DNA of 64,000 nt from Xanthomonas bonasiae (lineage in GTDB: Bacteria > Pseudomonadota > Gammaproteobacteria > Xanthomonadales > Xanthomonadaceae), in the NCBI RefSeq assembly GCF_017163705.1, contig NZ_JAFIWB010000009.1, forward strand, positions 1 to 64,000. Reading direction: 5' to 3'. Below are positions 28,103-37,099 of this stretch, in pieces (positions within the stretch are counted from its first letter, which is position 1; each line of letters begins with the position of its first letter). Below the pieces are notes generated by a model, which saw only the letters and a program-made list of their open reading frames with translations, was not told the DNA's origin and did no database searches. The position numbers and the translations under genes are program-made.

Positions 28103-29119
28103 ATGACCCAGCCCAGCGCACGCACCATCCCCCTGCAGGTCCTTTCCGGCGACAGCGCGCCCGCGTCCGCGCCGCTGCAGGCCGGCGTCAAGCAACTGGG
28201 CGGGGACAAGATCAACCGCTCGCCGGTGCAGTTCGCCGATGCGCCGGTGCTGCGCAAGCCGTCGTGGATCCGGGTGCGGATCCCGTCCGGCAACGCCGTG
28301 CAGACCCTCAAGGCCAAGCTGCGCGAGAACCGCCTGGTCACGGTCTGCGAGGAAGCCAGCTGCCCGAACATCCACGAGTGCTTCAGCCACGGCACCGCCA
28401 CCTTCATGATCCTGGGCGAGGTCTGCACCCGCCGCTGCTCGTTCTGCGACGTCGCCCATGGCCGGCCCAAGCCGCCGGACGCCGGCGAGCCGGCCAGCCT
28501 GGCGCAGACCGTGGCCGACATGGGCCTGCGCTACGTGGTGGTGACCAGCGTCGACCGCGACGACCTGCGCGACGGCGGCGCCCAGCACTTCGCCGACTGC
28601 ATCGGCGCGATCCGCGCCGCCGCGCCGGCCACCCGCATCGAGATCCTGACCCCGGACTTCCGCGGCAAGGGCCGCATGGACCGCGCGCTGGAGATCCTGG
28701 CGACCAATCCGCCGGACGTGTTCAACCACAACATCGAGACCGTGCCGGACCTGTACCCGAACGTGCGTCCCGGCGCCGACTACCAGTGGTCGCTGACCCT
28801 GCTGCAGAAGTTCAAGGCGCAGCACCCGTCCATCGCCACCAAGTCCGGGATCATGCTCGGCCTGGGCGAGACCATGGAGCAGGTGCAGGCCACGCTGCGC
28901 GACCTGCGCGCGCACGCCGTGGACATGGTCACCATCGGCCAGTACCTGCAGCCGACCGCGCACCACCACCCGGTGATGCGCTACTGGACGCCGGAGGAAT
29001 ACAAGGCGCTGGAGGAGTACGGCAACGCGCTGGGCTTCAGCCACGTCGCCTCCGGGCCGATGGTGCGCTCGTCCTATCACGCCGATCGGCAGGCGGCCGG
29101 CGCCGGCGTCGCCGCCTGA
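28103..29119 (+). CDS. lipA: lipoyl synthase LipA
   Basis: 338 aa radical SAM enzyme. The auxiliary iron-sulfur cluster ligands are C82, C87 and C93 ([12 protein letters not shown]). The radical SAM cluster ligands are C108, C112 and C115 (CTRRCSFC). The C-terminal RSSYHAD motif, which donates a serine ligand, is also present. It inserts two sulfur atoms into octanoyl-lipoyl domains to give lipoate for pyruvate and 2-oxoglutarate dehydrogenases. It is the third gene of ybeD-lipB-lipA. Confidence 0.97.
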   Translation: MTQPSARTIPLQVLSGDSAPASAPLQAGVKQLGGDKINRSPVQFADAPVLRKPSWIRVRIPSGNAVQTLKAKLRENRLVTVCEEASCPNIHECFSHGTATFMILGEVCTRRCSFCDVAHGRPKPPDAGEPASLAQTVADMGLRYVVVTSVDRDDLRDGGAQHFADCIGAIRAAAPATRIEILTPDFRGKGRMDRALEILATNPPDVFNHNIETVPDLYPNVRPGADYQWSLTLLQKFKAQHPSIATKSGIMLGLGETMEQVQATLRDLRAHAVDMVTIGQYLQPTAHHHPVMRYWTPEEYKALEEYGNALGFSHVASGPMVRSSYHADRQAAGAGVAA

Positions 29120-29357
29120 GTTCGCCCTGCGGCCCCGTTCCGGCGCCGCCGCCGCGTCCTGGCGATCGCCCGGGACGCCCGCCGTGCCGGCCGCGACGCC
29201 CGCCCGCGGCGCCTGCACCGGCACCATTCACACTTCGCTACCGGGCCCCGGCTAGTCTGGTTCAGGAACAGGTGACACGGCCTGCAACTTGCGGCACTGT
29301 CGTGTTGTCTCACGCGATCTGCAGCCCCCCTGACGGCCTCGTGCCGAGAGTACGTAG

Positions 29358-31535
29358 ATGAAATTCAAAGCTTCCGTCTTCCTGCTGGCGTTCGCGCTGA
29401 CCACGCCGCTGGCGCTGTTCGCCCGCACCGACGCGCCCGCGCTGCCGGCGGCCTCGACCGCCGACCAGTCCACCACCGCCAAGCTGGTGTACGGGCTGCT
29501 CTCCGACAGCCGCTACGCCTACCGGCCGCGCGCGCTCGACGAGGCGACCTCGAAGGAAGTCTTCAAGAAGTACCTGGAGACGCTGGACGGCAGCAAGCAG
29601 TTCTTCACCCAGGCCGACGTGGACAAGTTCGCCGCGTTCCAGGCCAACCTCGGCAGCAATATCGCCGCCGGCCAGCTGGAGCCGGCGTTCCAGGTGTTCG
29701 CCGTGTACCGGCAGCGGGTGGACGAGCGCATCGGCTACGCGCGCAAGCTGCTCAAGCAGGACTTCGATTTCAACGGCAGCGAGAAGTTCGAGTACGACCG
29801 CAAGGACGTGCCGTGGCCCAAGGACAACCAGGAGCTGGACGACCTGTGGCGCAAGTCGGTGATGAACGACTGGCTGCGGCTCAAGCTCGCCGGCAAGAAG
29901 CCCGAGGACATCCGCAAGACCCTGGACAAGCGCTACGCCAACCTCGCCGATTCGGTGAAGGAACTGAAGAGCGAGGACGTGTTCCAGTTCTTCATGAACG
30001 CCTACACCAACACCGTCGATCCGCACACCGACTACTTCACCCCGCGCACCGCCGAGAACTTCAACCAGCAGATGTCGCTGTCGCTGGAAGGCATCGGCGC
30101 GCAGCTGCAGAAGCAGGACGACATGGTGGTGATCCGCGAGGTCATCCCGGGCGGTCCGGCCGCGGTGGACGGCACGCTGAAGCCGGGCGACCGCATCGTC
30201 GGCGTCGGCCAGGGCAAGTCCGGCCAGGTCGAGGACGTGATCGGCTGGCGCATCGACGACGTGGTGGCCAAGATCCGCGGCGACAAGGACACCCAGGTGC
30301 GCCTGGAGTACATCCCGGCCGAGGCCGGCGTGGACGGCAAGCACCGCCAGCTGCTGCTGACCCGGCAGAAGGTGCGCCTGGCCGAACAGGCCGCCAAGGG
30401 CGAGACCATCACCCTCCCGGCGAAGGACGGCGAACCGGCGCGGCGCGTCGGCGTGATCAAGCTGCCGGCGTTCTACCAGGACTTCGAAGGCCGTCGCCGC
30501 AACGCCAGCGACTACGCCTCGGCGACCCGCGACGTGGCCAAGCTGCTGGCCGGCTTCAAGACCGACAAGGTCGACGGCGTGGTGCTGGACCTGCGCAACA
30601 ACGGCGGCGGCTCGCTGGACGAGGCGATCGAACTGACCGGCCTGTTTATCGAGCAGGGCCCGGTGGTGCAGGTGCGCGAATCCGGCGGCCGCGTCACCGT
30701 CAACAGCGACGACAACCCGGCCGTGGCCTGGGACGGCCCGTTGGCGGTGCTGATCAACCGCGGTTCGGCCTCGGCCTCGGAGATCTTCGCCGGTGCCATC
30801 CAGGACTACGGTCGCGGCCTGATCATCGGCGAGACCAGCTTCGGCAAGGGCACGGTGCAGAATATCGTCGACCTGGACCGCTGGCCGGCCAACGAGACCG
30901 ACCGCTTCGGCCAGGTCAAGCTGACCATCGCCCAGTTCTTCCGGGTCAGCGGCAGCAGCACCCAGCACAAGGGCGTGGTGCCGGACATCGCGTTCCCGGC
31001 CAGCGTCGATGCCACCGAGTTCGGCGAGAGCACCTATCCCAACGCCTTGCCGTGGACCCGCATCGCCGCGGTGCCGCACACCCAGTACGGCAACTTCGCG
31101 CCGCTGCTGCCGAAGCTGGAGACGCTGCATGCCAGCCGCATCGCCAGCGACAAGGAATTCCAGTGGTGGGAAGAGGACGTGCAGCAGTTCCGCACCGAGG
31201 CGGCGAAGAAGTACGTGGTGCTCAACGAAGCCGAGCGCCGCGCCGAGCGCGAGAAGCAGGACGTGCAGCGCAAGCAGCGCCAGGAGACGCGCAAGCAGCT
31301 CGGCCTGCCGCTGGATCCGCTCGCCGACGACAGCAGCGACGACGGCCTGACCGGCAACGAGCGCGACATCGTCAAGGACGCCGCGCGCGAGAAGCTGGTC
31401 GACAAGCGCCCGGATCCGCTGCTGCGCGAGTCGGCCTCGATCCTGGCCGATGCGCTGAACCTGCTGGAAAAGGACCGTCCGCTGTCGGTGCAGGTGCTGC
31501 CGCAGTCCACCGGCCCGGGGCGCTGGGCCGACTGA
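29358..31535 (+). CDS. prc: carboxy-terminal processing protease Prc (Tsp)
   Basis: 725 aa, slightly longer than E. coli Prc. Signal peptide, N-terminal helical region, PDZ domain (about 235-330, EGIGAQLQKQDDMVVIREVIPGGPA), then the S41 protease core. By alignment to E. coli the catalytic pair is S472 (SASASEIFA) and K497 (FGKGTVQ), with D483 also conserved. A C-terminal DUF3340 region rich in charged helices follows. Prc degrades periplasmic proteins, including peptidoglycan hydrolases and lipoprotein targets delivered by adaptor lipoproteins. It stands alone, with a terminator after it. Confidence 0.95.
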   Translation: MKFKASVFLLAFALTTPLALFARTDAPALPAASTADQSTTAKLVYGLLSDSRYAYRPRALDEATSKEVFKKYLETLDGSKQFFTQADVDKFAAFQANLGSNIAAGQLEPAFQVFAVYRQRVDERIGYARKLLKQDFDFNGSEKFEYDRKDVPWPKDNQELDDLWRKSVMNDWLRLKLAGKKPEDIRKTLDKRYANLADSVKELKSEDVFQFFMNAYTNTVDPHTDYFTPRTAENFNQQMSLSLEGIGAQLQKQDDMVVIREVIPGGPAAVDGTLKPGDRIVGVGQGKSGQVEDVIGWRIDDVVAKIRGDKDTQVRLEYIPAEAGVDGKHRQLLLTRQKVRLAEQAAKGETITLPAKDGEPARRVGVIKLPAFYQDFEGRRRNASDYASATRDVAKLLAGFKTDKVDGVVLDLRNNGGGSLDEAIELTGLFIEQGPVVQVRESGGRVTVNSDDNPAVAWDGPLAVLINRGSASASEIFAGAIQDYGRGLIIGETSFGKGTVQNIVDLDRWPANETDRFGQVKLTIAQFFRVSGSSTQHKGVVPDIAFPASVDATEFGESTYPNALPWTRIAAVPHTQYGNFAPLLPKLETLHASRIASDKEFQWWEEDVQQFRTEAAKKYVVLNEAERRAEREKQDVQRKQRQETRKQLGLPLDPLADDSSDDGLTGNERDIVKDAAREKLVDKRPDPLLRESASILADALNLLEKDRPLSVQVLPQSTGPGRWAD

Positions 31536-31947
31536 GCCCGCGCTTCATCGCCGCGCGAACACGCACGCGCCATCGCCCAGCGGTGGCGCGTTTTTCGTTG
31601 GACGTTCGCTTGGCCGCACGCAGTCGCCTGCATTCCACCGTAGGAGGGGTTTCAGCGCCGGCAGGTCATCGCCAGCGTATCGACAGGCTCTTTGTGGGAG
31701 CGAGTTCAGTCGCGACGGGCCTTACCGATAAAGCCGTCGCGACTGATGGCCCGATGCCGCCCGAAACCGCTCCTGCAAGGGTTTGCGATGGGCCGGCTGG
31801 GCGCACGGTAGGAGGGGCTTCAGCCCCGACAGGTGGCCTGACACGCTCTTTGTAGGAGCGGCTTCAGCCGCGACCGGGCGTTACCGGTAAGACCTGGTCG
31901 CGGCTGAAGCCGCTCCTAACAAGTGCGCATCAGCATCGAAAGTTGCG
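31536..31947. repeat. terminator and family A repeats between prc and tauE
   Basis: A rho-independent terminator at 31566-31595 (stem CGCGCCA/TGGCGCG, then TTTTT) comes first. Then four palindromic units follow: a degenerate single at about 31639-31665 (GTAGGAGGGGTTTCAGCG), a paired unit 31692-31780, a variant single 31807-31832 (GGAGGGGCTTCAGCCCC), and a near-perfect hairpin 31851-31920 (arms GGAGCGGCTTCAGCCGCGAC and its inverse). The central positions of the arm differ between units but remain self-complementary, so pairing has been preserved. No gene was seen here. Confidence 0.85.
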
Positions 31948-32691
31948 CTAACCCAGCGCCTGCCACAGCTGATGCACGCCCAGCGCCAGCAAGGTCAGGA
32001 AGAACACCCGGCGGAACGCCTCGGCGGAAATGCGCCGGCGCAGGTGCGCGCCCAGCCACATGCCGATCGCGGTCGGCAGCAGCGCCAGCAACGACGGCCC
32101 GAGCGCGCCGCGCGCGAACGCGCCATGCCAGGCCAGGGCAGTGGCGAGCGCCAGCGTGGCGGTGAAGAAGCAGTAGCCCAGCGCGCGCATCAGCGTCTCC
32201 CGCGGCAGGCCCAGCGCGACCAGATAGGGCAGCGACGGCAGCACGAACACGCCGGTGGCGCCGGTGAGCAGGCCGGTCGCCAACCCGGCCGCCGGGCCCG
32301 CCCAGGGCTCGTGCCGCGACGGCAGCCGGCCCTGCCAGCGGCTTAGGCCGAGCAGCGCGTACAGCGCCAGCAAGGCGCCGAGACCGCCGCGCGCCAGCGC
32401 CGGATCGGCGCCGACCAGGATGCCGGCGCTGAGCCAGGTGCCGAGCGCGATCGTCGCCAGCAGTGGCCACAGCCGCCGCAACAGCGGCGCCGCGCCTTCG
32501 CCCCAGGCCTGCTGCAGATTGGTCAACAGCGACGGCAGCACCAGCAGCGCGGCCGCTTCGGGCGGGGCCAGCCACAGCCCCAGCAAGCCCATGGCGACGG
32601 TCGGCAGGCCGGTCCCGGCCACGCCCTTGACGAAGCCGGCCAGGCAGAACACCGCGGCGATCGGCAGTAGATGCGGGATGAGCGAGTGCAT
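31948..32691 (-). CDS. TauE/SafE-family membrane exporter
   Basis: 247 aa with about eight membrane helices. The start at 32691 gives MHSLIPHLLPIAAVFCLAGFVKGVAGTGLPTVAMGLL, where FVKGVAGTGLP is typical of the first TauE/SafE repeat. The second repeat begins around GLATGLLTGATGVFVLPSLPYL. The family exports sulfite, sulfoacetate or related organic anions. The substrate is unknown here. It is divergent from a LysR regulator 85 bp away, which probably controls it. Confidence 0.88.
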   Translation of the reverse strand: MHSLIPHLLPIAAVFCLAGFVKGVAGTGLPTVAMGLLGLWLAPPEAAALLVLPSLLTNLQQAWGEGAAPLLRRLWPLLATIALGTWLSAGILVGADPALARGGLGALLALYALLGLSRWQGRLPSRHEPWAGPAAGLATGLLTGATGVFVLPSLPYLVALGLPRETLMRALGYCFFTATLALATALAWHGAFARGALGPSLLALLPTAIGMWLGAHLRRRISAEAFRRVFFLTLLALGVHQLWQALG

Positions 32692-32776
32692 GCCTCCAGC
32701 ATCGGCCGTGCCGCGGCGCCGGACAATGCGCGATCGCTTCAGGCAGACTTCGGCAACGACGAAGGCTGGAGCGGCG

Positions 32777-33691
32777 ATGCACCTGGATTTCATCGACTTG
32801 CGGCTGTTCGTGGCGGTGGCCGAGGCCGGCAGCATCACCGCCGGCGCCGACCGCGCCGCGTTGTCGCTGGCCGCGGCCAGCGCGCGCATCCGCGCGCTGG
32901 AGCAGCAGGCCGGTGCGGCGCTGTTCGCGCGCGGCCGCCGCGGGGTGAGCCTGACCGCGGCCGGCGCCGCGCTGTTGCGGCATGCGCGGCAGTTGCTGCG
33001 CCAGGCCGAGGCGATGCGCGCCGAACTGGGCGAGCACGCCGGTGCCAACCAGGCCACGGTGCGGCTGCTGGCCAATACCGCGGCGCTGTACGAGTGGCTG
33101 CCCGAACTGCTGGCGGAGTTCCTGGTCGCGCATCCGCGCATCGACCTGGCCTTGCGCGAACAGGGCAGCAGCGCGGCGGCCGACGCGGTGCGCGAGGAGC
33201 GGGCCGACCTGGCGGTGATCGCCGACCATGCCGACCTGGCCGGCCTGCACGCGCAGGCGTTCCGCCGGGACCGGCTGGTGCTGGTGGCGGCCGCCACGCA
33301 TCCGCTGGCGCGCGCGCCGCAGCTGCGCCTGGCGCAGCTATGGCAGGCGGAGTTTCTCGGCCTGGCCGACGACAGCGCGCTGCAGCGGCATCTGCGCACG
33401 CAGGCCGCGCGCGCCGGCGGCCAGCTGCGCATCCGCGCCCACGTGCACGGCATCGAACCGCTGTGCCGGATGCTGGCGCGCGGCGCCGGCGTGGCGATCC
33501 TGCCGCAGGCCGCGCTGGCCCGGGTCAGCGTGCGCGAACACCTGGTCGCGGTGCCGTTGCAGGAGCCGTGGGCGGCGCGGCAGTTGTCGATCGTGTGGCG
33601 GCCCGCACCGGCGCCGGCGCCGGCGGTGCGTCAGGTGCTGGACTGGCTGTGTGCGCACGCCGGCGGCGCAGCGGCCACCGGCGCGGGATGA
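32777..33691 (+). CDS. LysR-family transcriptional regulator
   Basis: 304 aa. The start at 32777 gives MHLDFIDLRLFVAVAEAGSITAGADRAALS, the standard LysR winged helix-turn-helix (about 1-60) with SLAAASARIRALE as recognition helix. The effector-binding domain covers about 88-290. Only 85 bp separate it from the divergent TauE/SafE gene. LysR regulators usually control such a neighbour, so exporter regulation is the natural inference. Its inducer is unknown. Confidence 0.92.
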   Translation: MHLDFIDLRLFVAVAEAGSITAGADRAALSLAAASARIRALEQQAGAALFARGRRGVSLTAAGAALLRHARQLLRQAEAMRAELGEHAGANQATVRLLANTAALYEWLPELLAEFLVAHPRIDLALREQGSSAAADAVREERADLAVIADHADLAGLHAQAFRRDRLVLVAAATHPLARAPQLRLAQLWQAEFLGLADDSALQRHLRTQAARAGGQLRIRAHVHGIEPLCRMLARGAGVAILPQAALARVSVREHLVAVPLQEPWAARQLSIVWRPAPAPAPAVRQVLDWLCAHAGGAAATGAG

Positions 33692-33715
33692 CGTCCCGCG
33701 CGCACGCGATGGACC

Positions 33716-34594
33716 TCACTGCGGCCAGGCGAACTCGGCTTCCACCGGGAAATGGTCCGACGGCCAATGTCCCTGTGGCCGCGCGTCGAGCGTGGCGAAG
33801 TGGGTGGCGCGCAATCCGCGCGACAGGATCCAGTCGATGCGCCGATCGGGATGGCCGGTGAAATCGTGGAAGGTCGCTTCCGGTCCCAGCGCGTGCGGTG
33901 CCTGCTTGCGCGCGTCGGCCAGCGCCGGAACCAGCGTGCGATAGGTGGGCGAATCCGGCGCCGTGTTGAAGTCGCCGGTGATCACCACCGGCACGTCGGC
34001 CGGCAACGCCTGCACGCGCGCGAGGAGCAGCGCGGCGCCCTTGGCGCGCGCGGCCTCGTCTTCGTCGCGGTACGGCAGGTGGGTGTCGAACAGGTAGAAA
34101 CGGCGTCCGTCGGCGATGCGTTCGAACAGCCCCCAGTTCACCATCCGCGGCAGCGGGTGACCCCAGCTGATGCTGCCGACCACGTCTGGCGTGTCCGACA
34201 GCCAGAAGTCGCCCGATTCCACCAGCTTCAGGCGGCGGCTGTCGTAGAACACGCCCATGCGCTCGCCGTCCTCGCTGCCGTCGCGGCTGCGCCCGAACCA
34301 GCGGTAGTCGGGCAGTTGCGCGGCCAGGTAATCGGCCTGCAGCTTGACCAGCTCCTGGGTGCCGAATACGTCGGGATGCTGCGCGCGGATCAGCGCGGCC
34401 ATCGCGCTGCGGCGGATCTCCCAGCGCTTGTCGCCGTCGGTATCGACCGGCACGCGCACGTTGAAGCTCATCACCTTGAGCGTGGCTGGCGCCTCGTGCG
34501 CCGGTGCGCGCGCCTGCGCCGGGGCGAACACTGCGCCCAGTGCGAGCAACAGCAGCAACCCAAGCGAACGCGGTGACAACGGGAATGTGGACAT
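33716..34594 (-). CDS. exported endonuclease/exonuclease/phosphatase (EEP) family protein
   Basis: 292 aa with a signal peptide (AQARAPA). EEP motifs are VMSFNVRV (Asn metal ligand), GTQELVKLQ (Glu), DTHLPYRDE, ITGDFNTAPDS and PSDHFPVEAEF at the end, giving the complete metal-binding and catalytic set. The family hydrolyses phosphodiester or phosphomonoester bonds in nucleic acids, lipids or inositol phosphates. The export signal suggests a periplasmic or secreted phosphatase or nuclease. It lies 164 bp downstream of the galactanase gene and is convergent with the LysR gene at 24 bp. Confidence 0.87.
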   Translation of the reverse strand: MSTFPLSPRSLGLLLLLALGAVFAPAQARAPAHEAPATLKVMSFNVRVPVDTDGDKRWEIRRSAMAALIRAQHPDVFGTQELVKLQADYLAAQLPDYRWFGRSRDGSEDGERMGVFYDSRRLKLVESGDFWLSDTPDVVGSISWGHPLPRMVNWGLFERIADGRRFYLFDTHLPYRDEDEAARAKGAALLLARVQALPADVPVVITGDFNTAPDSPTYRTLVPALADARKQAPHALGPEATFHDFTGHPDRRIDWILSRGLRATHFATLDARPQGHWPSDHFPVEAEFAWPQ

Positions 34595-34758
34595 GGCGAC
34601 AGGTCTGGCGGTGGGGATCGCGCCAATGGTGGCATGCCGATGTGACCGTCAGCCAGTCGCGGATTGCGCCGCGCTCGCGACGCCACACTGCTTGCCTCGG
34701 CGCACGCCGCACGCGGCGCGCCCCGCCCGCCGCGCATCCGCGCGAGGCGCCGCACGCG

Positions 34759-35754
34759 TTACTGGAACGCTGCAAGCGCCTGGGTAAGCTGCCCGTTGTT
34801 GTTCACCGCGCCCTTGGTATAGCCCTGCCAGCCCGGATACGCATCGGGTTCCCAATAGAACACGCCCAGTCCATGCGCGCCGACCGCGCGGGTCTTGGCG
34901 ACCAGGTCGGCCAGCATCGCGCGGGTCGCCGCGTCCTGCTGCCAGTCCATGCCCACTTCGCTGACGATCACGTCCGCGCCGTAGCGCGCCACCATGTCGC
35001 GCATGTTGCTGGCGATCTGCGTGTTCGCGCTTTGCCAGCCGCTGCTCGAGGGGTAGTGCGACATCCCGACCACGTCCCACTTGCCGCCGGCGGACTTGAG
35101 GCCGTCGAAGAACCAGCGGAAGGTGGCGTTGTCGTAGCCGTTGGCCAGATGCACGACCACCTTGGCGTTGGGATAGACCGACTTGCTGGCGTTGTAGCCG
35201 CTGTTGATCAACTGCGCGAGATTGCCGAAGTTGGGGGTCTTGCCGTCCGGCCACAGCATGCCGCTGTTGATCTCGTTGCCGACCTGCACCCAGCTGACGT
35301 CGATGCCGTTGGATTTGAGATACGACAGGATGCCGCTGGTGTGCGCGTAGACGTCGGTGACCAGCTTGGAGAATGCATCGCCGCTCCACGCCGCGGGCTT
35401 GGTCTGCTGTCCGGGATCGGCCCAGCTGTCGCTGTAGTGGAAGTCGATCATGATCTGCATGCCCTGCGCCTTGGCCCGCTTGGCCATGTTCAGCACGTCG
35501 GCGCCGTCGCACCAGCCGTCCTTGGGATTGACCCAGACGCGCAGCCGGATTGCGTTGACGCCGGTGCCTTTCAGCAACGCGAAGAAGTCGGCGTTCGCGC
35601 CCGCGGCATTGCGGAACACGCGGCCGCTGCTCTCCTGCTGATCGATCCAGCTCACGTCCGCGCCCTTGGCGAAACTCTGCGCCGCCGCCGGTGCGCACAG
35701 ACAAGTCAGCAGCAGCGCCAGCCATGCGCACAAGCCCTTGCTCGATCCGTTCAT
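34759..35754 (-). CDS. arabinogalactan endo-beta-1,4-galactanase, GH53
   Basis: 331 aa. The start at 35754 has a good GAGGAA Shine-Dalgarno and yields a signal peptide (LCAPAAAQ). GH53 hallmarks are FAKGADVSWIDQQE, NAIRLRVWVNP, DFHYSDSWADPGQQ, the acid/base Glu in VQVGNEINSGMLWP and the nucleophile Glu in VSEVGMDW. It cuts beta-1,4-galactan side chains of pectin outside the cell. This fits a plant-associated life. No sugar transporter or other glycosidase is adjacent. Confidence 0.94.
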   Translation of the reverse strand: MNGSSKGLCAWLALLLTCLCAPAAAQSFAKGADVSWIDQQESSGRVFRNAAGANADFFALLKGTGVNAIRLRVWVNPKDGWCDGADVLNMAKRAKAQGMQIMIDFHYSDSWADPGQQTKPAAWSGDAFSKLVTDVYAHTSGILSYLKSNGIDVSWVQVGNEINSGMLWPDGKTPNFGNLAQLINSGYNASKSVYPNAKVVVHLANGYDNATFRWFFDGLKSAGGKWDVVGMSHYPSSSGWQSANTQIASNMRDMVARYGADVIVSEVGMDWQQDAATRAMLADLVAKTRAVGAHGLGVFYWEPDAYPGWQGYTKGAVNNNGQLTQALAAFQ

Positions 35755-35901
35755 AGGTTCCTCGCGATGATGGAGTGCCGGAAAAAACGCTGCCTGCGGC
35801 GCGGGCCGGGGCGTGCGCGAGGCTAGCGCGATCGCGCGCGCCACGCGCGTTGCAGCGCAGGGTGTCTACGCATGGCGACAGCGGCGCCTCGCGCGCGGCA
35901 C

Positions 35902-35929
35902 TTGACGCCTTCGCCCATTGGCGTAGCAT
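35902..35929 (+). promoter_or_regulatory. candidate sigma-70 promoter for the nadM operon
   Basis: TTGACG (35902-35907) and TAGCAT (35924-35929) with 16 bp spacing. This is among the best consensus matches seen in the window, and it predicts a leader of about 50 bases before nadM. Confidence 0.55.
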
Positions 35930-35985
35930 TTGCCGCACGCCAAGGGACAGACCCGTGGCGACTCCAATCACCGTGAGGGATGCTC

Positions 35986-37035
35986 ATGGAATACGACTAT
36001 CTTGTTTTCATCGGGCGCTTCGAGCCCTTCCACAACGGCCACGCCGCCGTTGCCCGCCACGCCCTGGCGCGTGCGCAGAAACTCATCTTCCTGATCGGCT
36101 CGGCCGAAACCCCGCGCACCATCCGCAATCCGTGGACGGTGGCCGAACGCAGCGTCATGATCCAGGCCGCGCTCGAGGGCGCCGCCGAGCGCCTGATCCT
36201 GCGCCCGCTGCGCGACCACCTGTACAACGAGAGCCAATGGATCGCCGCGGTGCAGTCGGCGGTGGCCGAGGCGGTGCGTGCCGATGGCGGCGGCAGCGAG
36301 GCGCGCATCGGCCTGGTCGGCATGGACAAGGACGCCAGCAGCTATTACCTGCGCGAATTCCCGCAGTGGCCGCTGGTCGACGTGCAGCACACCGAGACGC
36401 TGTCGGCGACCGAGCTGCGCCGCTACCTGTTCGAGGCCGGCAGCATCGATTTCCACGGCGCGCTGTTGATGCTGCGCGGCAACGTGCCGGCGCCGGTGTT
36501 CGACATGCTCGAGGCGTTCCGCAAGAACTCGCCGTCGTATGCGGAACTGCTCGCCGAATACCAGTTCATCGAGCAGTACCGCGCGGCCTGGAAGGAGGCG
36601 CCGTATCCGCCGACCTTCGTCACCGCCGATGCGGTGGTGGTGCATTCGGGCCACGTGCTGCTGGTGCGGCGCCGCGCGGCGCCGGGCAAGGGCCTGTGGG
36701 CGCTGCCGGGCGGCTTCGTCGGCCAGCACGAGAGCATCTTCGATGCCTGCCTGCGCGAACTGCGCGAGGAAACCCGGCTGAAGATCCCGGTGCCGGTACT
36801 GAAGGGCTCGCTGAAGAACCGCCATGTGTTCGACCATCCCGAGCGCAGCCTGCGCGGGCGCACCATCACCCATGCCTTCCACTTCGAATTCACCTTCGGC
36901 GAACTGCCCGAGGTGCGCGGCGGCGACGACGCCGACAAGGCGCGCTGGATTCCGGTCAGCGAAGTGCTGGGCATGGGCCCGAAACTGTTCGAAGACCACC
37001 TGCACCTGCTCGAATTCTTCCTGGGCCGCGGTTGA
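35986..37035 (+). CDS. nadM: bifunctional NMN adenylyltransferase / Nudix hydrolase
   Basis: 349 aa. The ATG at 35986 is preferred over the ATG at 35980 because the GTGAGG ribosome site is seven bases upstream of it. The N-terminal nucleotidyltransferase domain (about 1-180) carries GRFEPFHNGH, with SATELRRYL as the ISSTxxR-like motif. The C-terminal Nudix domain (about 200-340) has a complete box from GGFVGQHE to RELREETRL. NadM joins NMN and ATP to NAD; the Nudix half of known homologues cleaves ADP-ribose. It is the first gene of a four-gene operon with nadV, which supplies NMN. Confidence 0.95.
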   Translation: MEYDYLVFIGRFEPFHNGHAAVARHALARAQKLIFLIGSAETPRTIRNPWTVAERSVMIQAALEGAAERLILRPLRDHLYNESQWIAAVQSAVAEAVRADGGGSEARIGLVGMDKDASSYYLREFPQWPLVDVQHTETLSATELRRYLFEAGSIDFHGALLMLRGNVPAPVFDMLEAFRKNSPSYAELLAEYQFIEQYRAAWKEAPYPPTFVTADAVVVHSGHVLLVRRRAAPGKGLWALPGGFVGQHESIFDACLRELREETRLKIPVPVLKGSLKNRHVFDHPERSLRGRTITHAFHFEFTFGELPEVRGGDDADKARWIPVSEVLGMGPKLFEDHLHLLEFFLGRG

Positions 37036-37099
37036 CCGCGGCTTTCCCGGCCGGCGGACAGACCGCTGGCCTTCCCCCGACGCGAAGGAGCTTCCCGTC

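Noticed and set aside
31639-31921. CRISPR-like array because of repeated units after prc
   Set aside because: Units are palindromes in both orientations with unequal spacing and no unique spacers; no cas genes are nearby.
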